Source: Stenotrophomonas nitritireducens
GTDB taxonomy: Bacteria; Pseudomonadota; Gammaproteobacteria; Xanthomonadales; Xanthomonadaceae
Length of the DNA stretch: 64,000 bases
Assembly: GCF_001431425.1 (NCBI RefSeq)
Contig: NZ_LDJG01000018.1
Coordinates: 1-64,000 of the forward strand
Direction: 5' to 3'
Below the pieces are notes generated by a model that was not told the DNA's origin, did not search any database, and worked only from the letters and a program-made list of their open reading frames with translations. The position numbers were made by a program, and so were the translations under genes. Positions 47,560-56,562 of the stretch are shown one piece after another (position 1 is the first letter of the stretch; the number at the start of each line of letters is the position of its first letter).

Positions 47560-47960
47560 GATGGGGCGACTTTTGAAGCCCCTTCTCCTTTGCGGGGAGA
47601 AGGCGTGCTCCATGCGCTACCGGCGTGCATGCGTTGGAGCGCGGGGCGGAGGCAAAGCCAAAGCCAAAGCTTCGCGGCTCCTGATCGAACGAAGTGAGGC
47701 TCTTTCCAGTTCGTGGTTGAAGGCAACTGCAAAGGCTTTCGCTCCCGCTTCGCGTGAGCGAGTTACTTTTCTTTGCTCGTGCAAAGAAAAGGTAACCAAA
47801 AGAAAGCACGCCCTGCCTCCGCGCCCGACGCGCTGTGCGCGCCGGGTCCACTCCGCCGCCGGGATTTTTCGACACGACATCCCTGTCGTGTCGAAAAACG
47901 ACGTGCATCCATGCACATCGCCCTTCGGGTCTTGTCCGTCGGCTCCGTCGCTACGGAAGG
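47560..47960. repeat. long intergenic repeat element between creB and creC
   Basis: This ~400-bp stretch codes for nothing convincing and carries a string of inverted repeats: GCCCCTTCTCC..GGAGAAGGC near 47576, a TTACTTTTCTTTGC..GCAAAGAAAAGGTAA pair near 47762-47804, the perfect TTTTTCGACACGAC/GTCGTGTCGAAAAA hairpin (47865-47898) and GTGCAT-CC-ATGCAC (47902-47915). Similar CGTGAGCGAGTTACTTTTC..AAAGAAAGCACGCCCTGCC-type sequence is, to my recollection, dispersed in Xanthomonadaceae genomes. The remainder to 48036 shows no further gene. Confidence 0.6.
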
Positions 47961-48036
47961 GAACCCGGAAGATCAAAAGCCGAAGCAACAGCAAAGCCAT
48001 GAGCGACGGCAGCGGCTTCGACCCTGTGAGGTGGGC

Positions 48037-49473
48037 GTGCGCCTCGGCCTGAAACTCTTCCTCGGCTTCTTCCTGATCGTCGGCATCGCCGCGTTCTTCG
48101 TGATGCGCGTGTTCGTCGACGAGGTCAAGCCGGGCGTGCGCCAGGCGATGGAATCCACCCTGGTCGACGCGGCCAACGTGCTGGCGGTGGTGGCCGGGCC
48201 GGACCTGGCGGCCGGGCATATCGCCGATGGCCGCTTCGCCGCGCAGGTGGCGACCGCGCAGCGGCGCGATCCGCGCGCGATGGTGTGGCGCTTCCCCAAG
48301 CGCAGCATCGACTACCGGGTCACCGTGACCGACGTGCGCGGCATCGTCGTCTACGACTCGCGCGGGCAGGACGTGGGCCGCGACAACTCGCGCTGGAACG
48401 ATGTCTACCGCACCCTGCGCGGCCAGTACGGCGCGCGCTCCAGCCCGGGAACGCCCGGCGACGTGGACAGCACGGTCATGCACGTGGCCGCGCCGGTCTA
48501 CGATCCGGCCGACGGGCGCACCCTGATCGGCGTGCTGACCCTGGCCCAGCCCAACGACAGCATCGAGCCGTTCATCGCCGCCAGCCAGCGCGCCATCGTC
48601 GCGCGCGGTGCGTGGCTGATCGGCTCGGCGGCGCTGATCGGGCTGCTGATGACCTGGTGGCTGGCACGCGGCATCGGCAGCCTGAGCCGCTATGCGAAGG
48701 CGGTCAGCGCCGGCGAGCCGGTGCCGCCGCCCAGGCCGCGCGGCGACGAGATCGGCGATCTCGGCCAGGCCCTGGAGACCATGCGCCGCAAGCTCGAGGG
48801 CAAGGCCTACGTCGAGCAGTACGTGCAGTCGCTCACGCACGAGATGAAGAGCCCGCTGGCGGCGATCCGCGGTGCCGCCGAACTGCTGCAGGAACCCCTG
48901 CCCGAGATCGACCGGCAGCGTTTCGCCGCGAACATCGCCCAGCAGGAGCGGCGCCTGACCGAGACCATCGACCAGCTGCTGCGGCTGGCCGAGGTGGAGC
49001 AGCATGGCTGGCTGCAGCGGCGCACGACGGTGGACCTGGCGGCGCTGTGCCGGCAGCTCGCCGAGGATGCGGGGCCGCGCCTGCAGGCCGCGCGCCTGTC
49101 GCTGCACTGCGGACTGCCGGATCACGCGCCGGTGCAGGGCGATGCGTTCCTGCTGCGGCAGGCCCTGGGCAACCTGCTGGACAACGCGATCGCGTTCTCG
49201 CCCGAAGGCGGCCGGATCGGGTTGCAGCTGGGCGCGCAGGACGGGGGCTGGGAAATGGTGTTGACCGACCAGGGGCCGGGTGTGCCGGACTACGCGCTGG
49301 AGCGGGTGTTCGAGCGCTTCTATTCGCTGGCCCGCCCCGGCAGCGGGCAGCGCAGCTCCGGGCTGGGCCTGCCGTTCGTGGCCGAGGTCGCGCGCCTGCA
49401 TGGCGGATATGCGCGCCTGCGCAACCGCGTGGAGGGCGGTGCGGAGGCGAGCCTGTGGTTGCCAATGGCGTAG
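48037..49473 (+). CDS. creC: CreC sensor histidine kinase
   Basis: A 478-residue membrane kinase, the size of E. coli CreC (474). Transmembrane helix 1 (residues about 5-25), a periplasmic sensor of about 160 residues, helix 2 (WLIGSAALIGLLMTWWLARG), HAMP, H-box with phosphoacceptor H268 (LTHEMKSPLAAIRGA), N-box LLDNAIAFS and G-box SSGLGLPFV. GTG at 48037 is chosen because GAGG lies five bases upstream and the first helix follows directly; GTG at 48031 is an alternative. Its TAG stop is the TAG of a REP element head. Confidence 0.9.
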   Translation: MRLGLKLFLGFFLIVGIAAFFVMRVFVDEVKPGVRQAMESTLVDAANVLAVVAGPDLAAGHIADGRFAAQVATAQRRDPRAMVWRFPKRSIDYRVTVTDVRGIVVYDSRGQDVGRDNSRWNDVYRTLRGQYGARSSPGTPGDVDSTVMHVAAPVYDPADGRTLIGVLTLAQPNDSIEPFIAASQRAIVARGAWLIGSAALIGLLMTWWLARGIGSLSRYAKAVSAGEPVPPPRPRGDEIGDLGQALETMRRKLEGKAYVEQYVQSLTHEMKSPLAAIRGAAELLQEPLPEIDRQRFAANIAQQERRLTETIDQLLRLAEVEQHGWLQRRTTVDLAALCRQLAEDAGPRLQAARLSLHCGLPDHAPVQGDAFLLRQALGNLLDNAIAFSPEGGRIGLQLGAQDGGWEMVLTDQGPGVPDYALERVFERFYSLARPGSGQRSSGLGLPFVAEVARLHGGYARLRNRVEGGAEASLWLPMA

Positions 49474-49539
49474 GTGCCGGGCCTGCCCGGCACGGGGCCG
49501 CACCGGGAAAGCTCCCTGCGGGGCGCACCGCGCCTCTAC
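49470..49539. repeat. REP doublet between creC and the GGDEF-EAL gene
   Basis: GTAG (49470-49473) followed by GTGCCGGG-CCTG-CCCGGCAC, and on the other strand GTAG (reading down from 49539) followed by an AGGCGC-GGT-GCGCC hairpin. The first GTAG includes the creC stop codon. The hairpins probably also end transcription of the convergent genes. Confidence 0.75.
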
Positions 49540-49574
49540 GCCGGCGCTGATGCGTCGTCGCGCGGTGGGGCAGG

Positions 49575-52500
49575 TTACGGCGCCGGGCCGTCGGCGAAGG
49601 CCGGATGGTCGGCGCGCGGCCTGTCCAGGTGGTAGCCCTGCACCATGTCCACCCCCATGCCGCGCAGCATCTGCAGGGTGGCTTCGTCCTCGACGAATTC
49701 GGCCACGGTCAGCTTGCCCATGCCATGCGCCACTTCGATGATGGCGCGCACGAACACCTGGTTGTCGTGCTCGCTGGGCAGGTCGCGGATGAACATGCCA
49801 TCGATCTTGAGCACGTCGGCCCTCAGGTTCTTGAGGTAGGCGAACGACGAGAAGCCGGTGCCGAAGTCGTCCAGGCAGATCGGGCAGCCGGTGTCGCGCA
49901 GCGCAGCGATGAAGCGCGCCGCATCGCCCATGTCCGAGACGGCCGAGGTCTCGGTCAGTTCCACCAGCAGGCGCCGGGGCGCGACATGCTGGCGGCGCAG
50001 CTGGCCGCCGATCCAGGCCGGCAGCTCGGGATCGTCGAAGGAGCGCCCGGAGATGTTGACCGCGATGGCCGGCAGGCACGGGTGCGCGGCCAGCAGGCGG
50101 ATGCTCTCGGCGATGACCCAGCGGTCGATCTCCAGGATCTTGCCGCTCTTCTCCGCCGGCTCGATGAACTGCGCGGGCATGATGAGCTGGCCGGGATTGG
50201 CCTCGTCCTCCATGCGGATCAGCGCTTCCAGGTGCGCCAGGCGGCCATCTCCAGCGTGGTGGACCCCCTGGAAATGCAGGCGCAGCAGGTCGTGTTCCAG
50301 GGCCCGCGCGATGCGGTCGTTCCAGGCCAGCCGGCTTGCCATTTCCCGCGAGCTGTCGCGGTCCGGACGGTACACGTTCCAGCGGTTCTTGCCGGTGTGC
50401 TTGGCCTGGTACATCGCCGCGTCGGCGTGGGCGACCAGGTCCTCGGCGTTGTCGGCGTGGGCGGGGAAGTGGGCGATGCCCAGGCTGGTGGTCAGGCGCA
50501 CGGTCTGTTCGTGCAGGCACAGCGGCGTCTGCGAGATGCGCAGCACGATGCGTTCGGCCAGGTGCTGGGCGTCGTCCAGGCTGGCATGCGGCATGAGCAC
50601 GGCGAATTCGTCGCCGCCCAGGCGGAACAGGGTCTCGCCGCTGCGCACCAGGGTGCGGATCTCGACCGCCATGCGGTTGAGGACCGAGTCGCCGGCGCGA
50701 TGGCCGAAGGTGTCGTTGATGTACTTGAACTCGTCCAGGTCGAAGAACAGCAGCGCGGCCTGGCTCGGCGTGCGTTCGGCGGCATGGAAGAAATGCGCCA
50801 GGTCGTCCTCGAAACGGCGCCGGTTGTACAGGCTGGTCAGCGGATCGTGCTGGGCCAGCCGCACCAGCTGCTCGGCGGTCTGGCGTTCGTGGGTGATGTC
50901 TTCCTGCACCCACAGCCGGCCTATGAGGTGGTCCTGCGCGTCGCGTACCGGGTAGGCGTCGTGCATGACGATGCGCCCGTCGTGCAGGCGGATTTCCAGC
51001 CGCTTGTGCAGGTTGGGGGCGATGGCCGCCTCGTCCAGGTGCCGGCGGAACGCCGGCGGGTCGAGCATCAGCCGCTGCGAGCTTTCCAGCCACTGGTCGG
51101 TGGAGCTGCCGACGACGGTGTTGCCCTCCGGGAAATCCCACATGGCGAGGAAGGCGGCATTGCAGTAGGTCGCGCGGTTCTCGTCGCTGACGAACAGGAT
51201 GCCCAGGTTCATCGCGCCGAGCAGGGCCAGCAGGCGCGCGCGCTCCTCCTCCAGCCGGGTCATGAACTGGCGGCGCTCGTCGATCTCGGTCTGCAGCGCC
51301 TGCGCATGCGCGAACTGCAGGGCGCGCTGCTGCACCAGTTCCTCGACCATGTCGTCGAACGCGCCGGCCAGGTGCCCGAGCTCGTCGTCGCCCTGCATCG
51401 CGATCGGCTTGGGCTCGCCGCCCTGGCTGAGTTCGTCCACCGCCTGGGTCAGGCGCTTCAGCGGTACCGCGAACAGCGAACCCACCCGGCGGCGCAGCAG
51501 CCACATCGCCGGCAGCAGGCCGAGGATGCCGAAGCTGGAGACGGCCAGCAGGCCCCACATCAGCACCTGGTCCACCCGCGCCTGCGGCAGCAGGAACACC
51601 TGGTACCAGCCCGGACCGTGGATCTTCGACCACGCCACCCAGTGGCTGCCGTCCGGCGAGCGGCCGATCCCGTTGTCGGCATGGCCGTAGGCGATCATGC
51701 CGTGCACCTGCGCCAGCAGCGGGTCGTCCAGGGCCGACAGTTCCAGCTGGCCATCGGCGGCGGCGATGCGCCGGCTGAGTTGCGGATGCGCGATCAGCGC
51801 ACCGTCCGCGCCCATGACCAGCTGCACGCCGGCGCCATCGTTATCGGCGGTACGGTCGATCAGGCTCTGGACCGAGACGTCGTGGCCGAGCGTGCCGGCC
51901 CAGCGACCCCGCCAGTCCAGCGGCTTGATCACCGACACCATCCAGGTATTGGCCTGCCGGTCCAGATAGACCGGTGTCCAGAACACCTTGCGCTGCGGGT
52001 TGCGGCGCGGGTCCGAGCCCTGCATCGTCGGATAGCCGGCATTGGTGGCGCTGGCGTCGGCGTTGCTGCCCCAGTCCATGCCATGGGCATAGACCATCAG
52101 GCCGTCCTCGACGAAGTCCATGTAGACCGAGAAGAACGGCGGCACCAGCGCCGGGCCCTGTTCGCGCAGCAGGTCGTAGGCGACCACCGCTCGCAGGCGC
52201 GCCGACTCGTCCAGGCCCTGCGGCGGCTGGTGCAGGTACAGGGTGGGTGCGCGTACGGGATCCACCAGCCCGGGCTGCAGCCGCCACAGGCCGTCGGCAC
52301 TGCGCGCGAACAGCGTGTCGAAGCGCGCCAGGGTGGTGTCGCGGTCGGCATGGTCCAGCCGCCACAGCAGCTCGTGCTGCAGGCGTAGCACGCTCTGTTC
52401 GGCCTGCAGGAACTGGCCCTCGTTGGCCCTAGCGCGCAGGTCGACGGTGCGCTGCGCCACCATCGGCACGACCCGGTCGGTCACCACGCGCATGGCCAGG

Positions 52501-52601
52501 TAGCCGAACGCGGAAAGCAGCAGGAGGAGGGCGAGGAAAAGACCCCATATGCTCAGGGACAGCCGGTGGATCAGCGAAGTACGCGACCTGGCATGCAGCA
52601 C
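49575..52601 (-). CDS. membrane GGDEF-EAL protein with periplasmic sensor and PAS domain
   Basis: A 1008-residue c-di-GMP signalling protein. Helix 1 (residues about 17-36), a ~310-residue periplasmic sensor, helix 2 (MWGLLAVSSFGILGLLPAMW), HAMP-like linker, PAS domain, GGDEF (about residue 662, GGDEF intact) and EAL (EALIRMED about 791, with NISGRSF, ELTETSA, DDFGTGFSS about 909 and EFVEDEATL). Both catalytic sites look complete. The inhibitory I-site is RSGE rather than RxxD. GTG at 52601 is chosen because AAGGAA lies six bases before it; the frame also reads back to a TTG at 52658. It lies inside the creBC-creD group on the opposite strand. Confidence 0.92.
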   Translation of the reverse strand: MLHARSRTSLIHRLSLSIWGLFLALLLLLSAFGYLAMRVVTDRVVPMVAQRTVDLRARANEGQFLQAEQSVLRLQHELLWRLDHADRDTTLARFDTLFARSADGLWRLQPGLVDPVRAPTLYLHQPPQGLDESARLRAVVAYDLLREQGPALVPPFFSVYMDFVEDGLMVYAHGMDWGSNADASATNAGYPTMQGSDPRRNPQRKVFWTPVYLDRQANTWMVSVIKPLDWRGRWAGTLGHDVSVQSLIDRTADNDGAGVQLVMGADGALIAHPQLSRRIAAADGQLELSALDDPLLAQVHGMIAYGHADNGIGRSPDGSHWVAWSKIHGPGWYQVFLLPQARVDQVLMWGLLAVSSFGILGLLPAMWLLRRRVGSLFAVPLKRLTQAVDELSQGGEPKPIAMQGDDELGHLAGAFDDMVEELVQQRALQFAHAQALQTEIDERRQFMTRLEEERARLLALLGAMNLGILFVSDENRATYCNAAFLAMWDFPEGNTVVGSSTDQWLESSQRLMLDPPAFRRHLDEAAIAPNLHKRLEIRLHDGRIVMHDAYPVRDAQDHLIGRLWVQEDITHERQTAEQLVRLAQHDPLTSLYNRRRFEDDLAHFFHAAERTPSQAALLFFDLDEFKYINDTFGHRAGDSVLNRMAVEIRTLVRSGETLFRLGGDEFAVLMPHASLDDAQHLAERIVLRISQTPLCLHEQTVRLTTSLGIAHFPAHADNAEDLVAHADAAMYQAKHTGKNRWNVYRPDRDSSREMASRLAWNDRIARALEHDLLRLHFQGVHHAGDGRLAHLEALIRMEDEANPGQLIMPAQFIEPAEKSGKILEIDRWVIAESIRLLAAHPCLPAIAVNISGRSFDDPELPAWIGGQLRRQHVAPRRLLVELTETSAVSDMGDAARFIAALRDTGCPICLDDFGTGFSSFAYLKNLRADVLKIDGMFIRDLPSEHDNQVFVRAIIEVAHGMGKLTVAEFVEDEATLQMLRGMGVDMVQGYHLDRPRADHPAFADGPAP

Positions 52602-52735
52602 GTGGGGTTCCTTGGGGACAGTGGCGACGCTGCCGGTGAGTGCCGGGCGGTGGGGCAACGCGGATTCATACTATGCCGCGACGGGTATCCGCAACCCGCC
52701 GCAGGCCCCGTCCGGCAACCGCCGCCGCCGGCCGC

Positions 52736-52751
52736 TTCACCCCCGCTTCAA
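52736..52751 (+). promoter_or_regulatory. CreB binding box (cre tag) before creD
   Basis: TTCAC-CCCCGC-TTCAA matches the established cre tag TTCAC-N6-TTCAC at nine of ten fixed positions. It is 65 bp before the creD start, the expected place. It is the only close match I noticed in the window, and it ties the CreBC genes upstream to creD. Confidence 0.8.
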
Positions 52752-52816
52752 ATCCACCACAAACCGCGCACATCCGGCGCCATCACCCTGTGCCCGTTTC
52801 CACACGAGGATGGGCC

Positions 52817-54145
52817 ATGACTTCCCTGAAACTGCTGTTGCGCTTCGCCGTGGTCGGCGGGCTGGTGTTGCTGCTGCTGGTTCCCCTGCTGCTGATCCGC
52901 GGCACGATCGGCGAGCGCGAGCGTTACCGCGACCAGGCCATCGAGCGGGTGGCGCAGAGCCGTGCCGGCGCGCAGTCGCTGATCGGCCCGGTTCGGGTGC
53001 TGCCGTGGACGCAGCAGCGCGAGGTCGAGGTGGTCGAGTCGGGCGCGCGCAAGACCGAACTGCAGACCGAGCACGGCTACGACCTGCAGATGCCCCGGCA
53101 GTTGCGCGTGCAGGGCGAAATGCGCCCGGACGAGCGCCGCGTCGGCCTGTTCCGGGTGCCGGTGTACAGCTGGCATGCGCGCCTGCAGGCCGAGTTCGCC
53201 GACGCCGCTTATTCCGCCACGCCGGGCCGCGTCTACGGCCAGCCCTACCTGGCGCTGGGCATCGCCGACGTGCGCGGCCTGGTCGGTACGCCGAACCTGC
53301 GCGTGGACGGGCGCGCGCTGCCGCTGCAGGCCGGTTCGCGGGCGCTGGAACCGACCTCCAAGGGGCTGCATGCCACGCTGCCGCCGTTGCCCGATCCGCG
53401 CCAGGGCACCCTGGCCGACGGGCGCAAGGTCGAGCTGGAGTTCGTGCTGGACGGCACCCGTTCGCTGGCGGTGGTGCCGGTGGGCGACGACACCCGCGTG
53501 GCGCTGTCCTCGCCGTGGCCGCACCCGCTGTTCGGCGGCAGTTTCCTGCCCAACGAGCGCAGCATCGACGATGCCGGCTTCAAGGCCGACTGGGCGGTGT
53601 CCTCGCTGGCGTCCGCCGCGCAGGAACAGCTGCGCCGCAGCCTGCGCAGCGAGGGCGGCAGCGTCGAGGCGCTGGAGGTGGCGCTGGTCGATCCGGTGGA
53701 CGTGTATACGCAGGCCGATCGCGCCAGCAAGTACGGCATCCTTTTCGTACTGCTGACCTTCGTCGGTTTCGTGCTGTTCGAACTGATCAAGCGGCTGAAG
53801 ATCCATCCGCTGCAATACCTGCTGGTCGGCCTGGCGCTGGCGATCTTCTTCCTGCTGCTGCTGAGCCTGTCCGAGCACATCGCCTTCTGGCAGGCCTACC
53901 TGGTGTCGGCGGCGGCCTGCATCGGCCTGCAGGGTTTCTACCTGTCCGGCGCGCTGCACAGCTGGAAGCGCGGACTGGGATTTTCCACCCTGCTGACCCT
54001 ACTGTACGGTGTCCTCTACGTGCTGCTGGCCTCGGAGAACAACGCGCTGCTGATGGGGTCGCTGCTGCTGTTCGGGATCCTGGTGGCGATCATGTGGATC
54101 ACCCGCAAGGTGGACTGGTACGACGTCGGCACCGGCCTGCGGTGA
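52817..54145 (+). CDS. creD: CreD inner-membrane protein
   Basis: A 442-residue inner-membrane protein. One N-terminal helix (FAVVGGLVLLLLVPLLLI), a large periplasmic domain (about residues 35-305) with GERERYRDQAIERVAQS and YSWHARLQAEF, then five or six C-terminal helices. This is the CreD/CreD-like layout of the CreBC regulon. CreD affects cell-envelope integrity and beta-lactam response in several bacteria; its molecular action is unknown. Preceded by a near-perfect CreB box. A small gene overlaps its stop region. Confidence 0.92.
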   Translation: MTSLKLLLRFAVVGGLVLLLLVPLLLIRGTIGERERYRDQAIERVAQSRAGAQSLIGPVRVLPWTQQREVEVVESGARKTELQTEHGYDLQMPRQLRVQGEMRPDERRVGLFRVPVYSWHARLQAEFADAAYSATPGRVYGQPYLALGIADVRGLVGTPNLRVDGRALPLQAGSRALEPTSKGLHATLPPLPDPRQGTLADGRKVELEFVLDGTRSLAVVPVGDDTRVALSSPWPHPLFGGSFLPNERSIDDAGFKADWAVSSLASAAQEQLRRSLRSEGGSVEALEVALVDPVDVYTQADRASKYGILFVLLTFVGFVLFELIKRLKIHPLQYLLVGLALAIFFLLLLSLSEHIAFWQAYLVSAAACIGLQGFYLSGALHSWKRGLGFSTLLTLLYGVLYVLLASENNALLMGSLLLFGILVAIMWITRKVDWYDVGTGLR

Positions 54146-54150
54146 ACACG

Positions 54151-54531
54151 ATGCGACTGCGCGCACGCTTGTTGCGGCGGCTGCGGCAACTGCTGCCGCC
54201 GGGATTGGCCGGGGCGGTGCTGCGGCTGGAGCAGGCGGATGGCTGGTCCGCTTCTCCGCTGGCCGCACTGGCATTGGGAACGGCCGCATGCCGTGGCTGC
54301 CTGCGCCTGGAACTGGATGCCGCACTGGCGGAGCGTATCCGCCGGCGCGGCGCCGCGGGCCTGCCCGCGCTGGACGGCGCAGGCCGCTGGCGGGCGCTGG
54401 GCCGCCGCGGCCTGCGCTTCAGGGCAGTGCTGGAAGACCGGCGGCAGGTGGTGGTGTGCGATGCCCTGCACGAACGCCTGTGGCTGCTGTGGCGCGAGCC
54501 GGGAGCGGCGCGATGCGCACGCCGATATTGA
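54151..54531 (+). CDS. possible small Arg-rich protein downstream of creD
   Basis: A 126-residue frame that starts six bases after the creD stop (a GTG overlapping that stop is also possible). It is very rich in Arg, Leu and Ala, with no domain I recognise. Position and spacing favour translation with creD, but composition is also what a chance frame in G+C-rich DNA would give. The 350 bp from 54532 to 54885 contain no convincing gene. Confidence 0.35.
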   Translation: MRLRARLLRRLRQLLPPGLAGAVLRLEQADGWSASPLAALALGTAACRGCLRLELDAALAERIRRRGAAGLPALDGAGRWRALGRRGLRFRAVLEDRRQVVVCDALHERLWLLWREPGAARCARRY

Positions 54532-54873
54532 AGCTCCGGCAGGCAGGGGTGCGATGCGCTTTCATCATGCTCCGGCGATGCTCGCGTTGCTGCCGGCCGC
54601 TGGGCAGCAGCAACGCGCGGGTGGCTGCACGGTTCCGGCCATCGGCGTGGCGGTATCGGCGCCGGCGCTGGCTTTCGCCGTCGTCTTACCGGTCATGCAG
54701 TGGTGCCCGGCATCGTGGGATGCCGCCATGGCGATGCCGCGGCTGCTCGTTTCGGAAGAACGCGGAATTCCGCGGCGCACGATGCAGTCCACCGTTTCGA
54801 GCGCGACGACTGCCTCGTCGCGGACGGGTACGGCGGCGTCTTTGGTGGCTGCGGTTGCAGTGCAATGCAGGGC

Positions 54874-54879
54874 TAGAAT
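54874..54879 (+). promoter_or_regulatory. -10 box of the GNAT gene (leaderless placement)
   Basis: TAGAAT in GGCTAGAATTCCGCC ends six bases before the ATG at 54886, the same geometry as creB and rlmJ. No good -35 hexamer is visible. Confidence 0.4.
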
Positions 54880-54885
54880 TCCGCC

Positions 54886-55491
54886 ATGGACGCTTCTCCC
54901 GCCGTTGCCGCCCTGCGCGGCCCCGAACTGCTGCCGGTACTGGACGACGTGGCGCGCCTGCGCATCCGCGTGTTCAACGACTGGCCCTATTTGTACCAGG
55001 GCAGCCTGGACTACGAGCGCGACTATCTTGCCGCCTATGCGGCCACGCCTGATGCGGTGTGCGTGGTTGCGCGCGCCGGCGGCGGGGTCGTCGGCGCTTC
55101 GACCGGCCTGCCGTTGCTGGACGACGGGCCTGCGTTCCGGCAGCCGTTCGTGGCGGCCGGCATCGATCCGGCGCAGGTGTTCTATTTCGGCGAGTCGGTA
55201 CTGTTGCCGGAATGGCGCGGACGCGGCATCGGCCATGCCTTCTTCGATGCGCGCGAGGCGCATGCGCGTTCGCTCGGACGCTTCGCGATGACCGCCTTCT
55301 GCGCGGTGGACCGTGACAGCGACGACCCGCGCCGGCCCGCCGGCCATCGCGACAACGACGTGTTCTGGCGCAGGCGCGGCTATGCGCGGCGGCCGGGCAT
55401 GACCATGCACCTGCGCTGGGAGGAAACCGGCCGCGGCGAGGTGTCGCATCCGCTCACGTTCTGGACCCGCGCCCTGGAGCCTGCCGCATGA
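54886..55491 (+). CDS. GNAT-family N-acetyltransferase
   Basis: A 201-residue acetyltransferase with acetyl-CoA motif RGRGIGHAFFDAREAHA and C-terminal HRDNDVFWRRRGYARRPGM. It overlaps the nitrilase-type gene by four bases (ATGA). GNAT and carbon-nitrogen hydrolase domains occur as neighbours or fusions in other proteobacteria, so the two products probably act on one small metabolite, for example an amide or amine. Predicted leaderless start. Confidence 0.85.
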   Translation: MDASPAVAALRGPELLPVLDDVARLRIRVFNDWPYLYQGSLDYERDYLAAYAATPDAVCVVARAGGGVVGASTGLPLLDDGPAFRQPFVAAGIDPAQVFYFGESVLLPEWRGRGIGHAFFDAREAHARSLGRFAMTAFCAVDRDSDDPRRPAGHRDNDVFWRRRGYARRPGMTMHLRWEETGRGEVSHPLTFWTRALEPAA

Positions 55492-56387
55492 AGATCGCCG
55501 TCGCCCGCTATGAGATAGGCGCTCCTGTCGATTTCGCCGCATTCGCCCGCCGTCAGCGCCAGGAACTGGCCGAGGCCGCGGCGGCCGGCGCGCGCATCGC
55601 GGTGCTGCCCGAATACCTGTCGCTGGAACTGGCGGCCACCTTCGCGCCGGACATCCAGCGCGAGCTGCCGGCCTCGCTGGCCGCCATCCAGCGTTACCGG
55701 CAGCCGTGGCTGGAACTGTTCTCCGGCCTGGCCCGCGAACTGGACATGCACGTGGTCGCCGGCAGCTTCCTGCTCGACACCGGCCGGGGCCGTTACCGCA
55801 ACCGCAGCGACTGGCTGACGCCGCAGGGCGCGCATCTGTGGCAGGACAAGCTGCAGCTCACCGGCTTCGAGAAGGCCACCGGGCTGATCGACGGCGGCGA
55901 TGCGCTGAAGGTGTTCGAGGTCGACGGCATCCGCGCCGGCGTGGCGGTCTGCTACGACAGCGAATTCCCGTTGCCGGTGCGCGCGCAGCAAGAGGCCGGC
56001 GCGCGCCTGCTGGTGGTGCCCAGCTGCACCGACACCGAGGCCGGCGCCACCCGCGTGCGCGTGGGCTGCCTGGCGCGGGCGCTGGAGAACCGCATGTTCG
56101 TGGCGCAGTCGGTGACGGCGGGGCGGGCCGACTGGAGCCCGGCGCTGGACGTCAATACCGGTGAGGCGGCGGTGTACGCGCCGATGGACCGCGGCTTTCC
56201 GGCCGATGGCGTGCTGGCGCGGACCGGCGACGCCCGGCGCTGGGCGGTCGCCGAGCTGGATTTCGCCGCGTTCGAAGCCAGCCGCGCGCAGGCGCAGGTG
56301 GCCAACGACCGCGACTGGCCGGGGCAGTGGCAGCCGGCGCTGCAACGCGCGGTGGTGGACCCGGCCGGCAGCGACCCCGCACCGTAG
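55488..56387 (+). CDS. carbon-nitrogen hydrolase (nitrilase superfamily)
   Basis: A 299-residue amidase-type enzyme. The catalytic triad is visible: E42 (VLPEYLSLE), K121 (WQDKLQLT), C155 (GVAVCYDSEFP). Cytoplasmic, substrate unknown. The ATG overlaps the stop of the GNAT gene. Its TAG stop belongs to the GTAG head of the REP element that follows, so the last codons (DPAP) may have been set by that insertion. Confidence 0.88.
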   Translation: MKIAVARYEIGAPVDFAAFARRQRQELAEAAAAGARIAVLPEYLSLELAATFAPDIQRELPASLAAIQRYRQPWLELFSGLARELDMHVVAGSFLLDTGRGRYRNRSDWLTPQGAHLWQDKLQLTGFEKATGLIDGGDALKVFEVDGIRAGVAVCYDSEFPLPVRAQQEAGARLLVVPSCTDTEAGATRVRVGCLARALENRMFVAQSVTAGRADWSPALDVNTGEAAVYAPMDRGFPADGVLARTGDARRWAVAELDFAAFEASRAQAQVANDRDWPGQWQPALQRAVVDPAGSDPAP

Positions 56388-56450
56388 GAGCGGCTTCAGC
56401 CGCGAAGGGGACTTCGCAGGCAAAGCCCCATCGCGGCTGAAGCCGCTCCT
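56384..56450. repeat. REP element with 20-bp perfect inverted repeat
   Basis: Arms AGGAGCGGCTTCAGCCGCGA (56386-56405) and TCGCGGCTGAAGCCGCTCCT (56431-56450) flank 25 bases, themselves able to pair GGGG with CCCC. The GTAG head (56384-56387) includes the stop codon of the nitrilase-type gene. The type GTAGGAGCGGCTTCAGCCGCGA-like is familiar from Xanthomonadales and pseudomonad genomes. Confidence 0.85.
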
Positions 56451-56562
56451 GCCGGAAGCGGGGCGGGGTTCACCGCATCCATGACCATTGGCCGGCTCGG
56501 AGGCACCCCATGCTGGCTAGACTCGGGCCTTTGTCGTGAGTGGCCACGGGCCGGGGAAAGAG

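Noticed and set aside
47617-51633. A 1338-codon open frame on the minus strand through creC and into the GGDEF-EAL gene
   Set aside because: Same composition artefact; it runs antisense to creC and out of frame in the GGDEF-EAL gene, and shows no domain.
54554-54885. A plus-strand frame starting at 54554 that reads through into the GNAT gene in another frame
   Set aside because: No family, and it overlaps the GNAT start out of frame; codon use is random.
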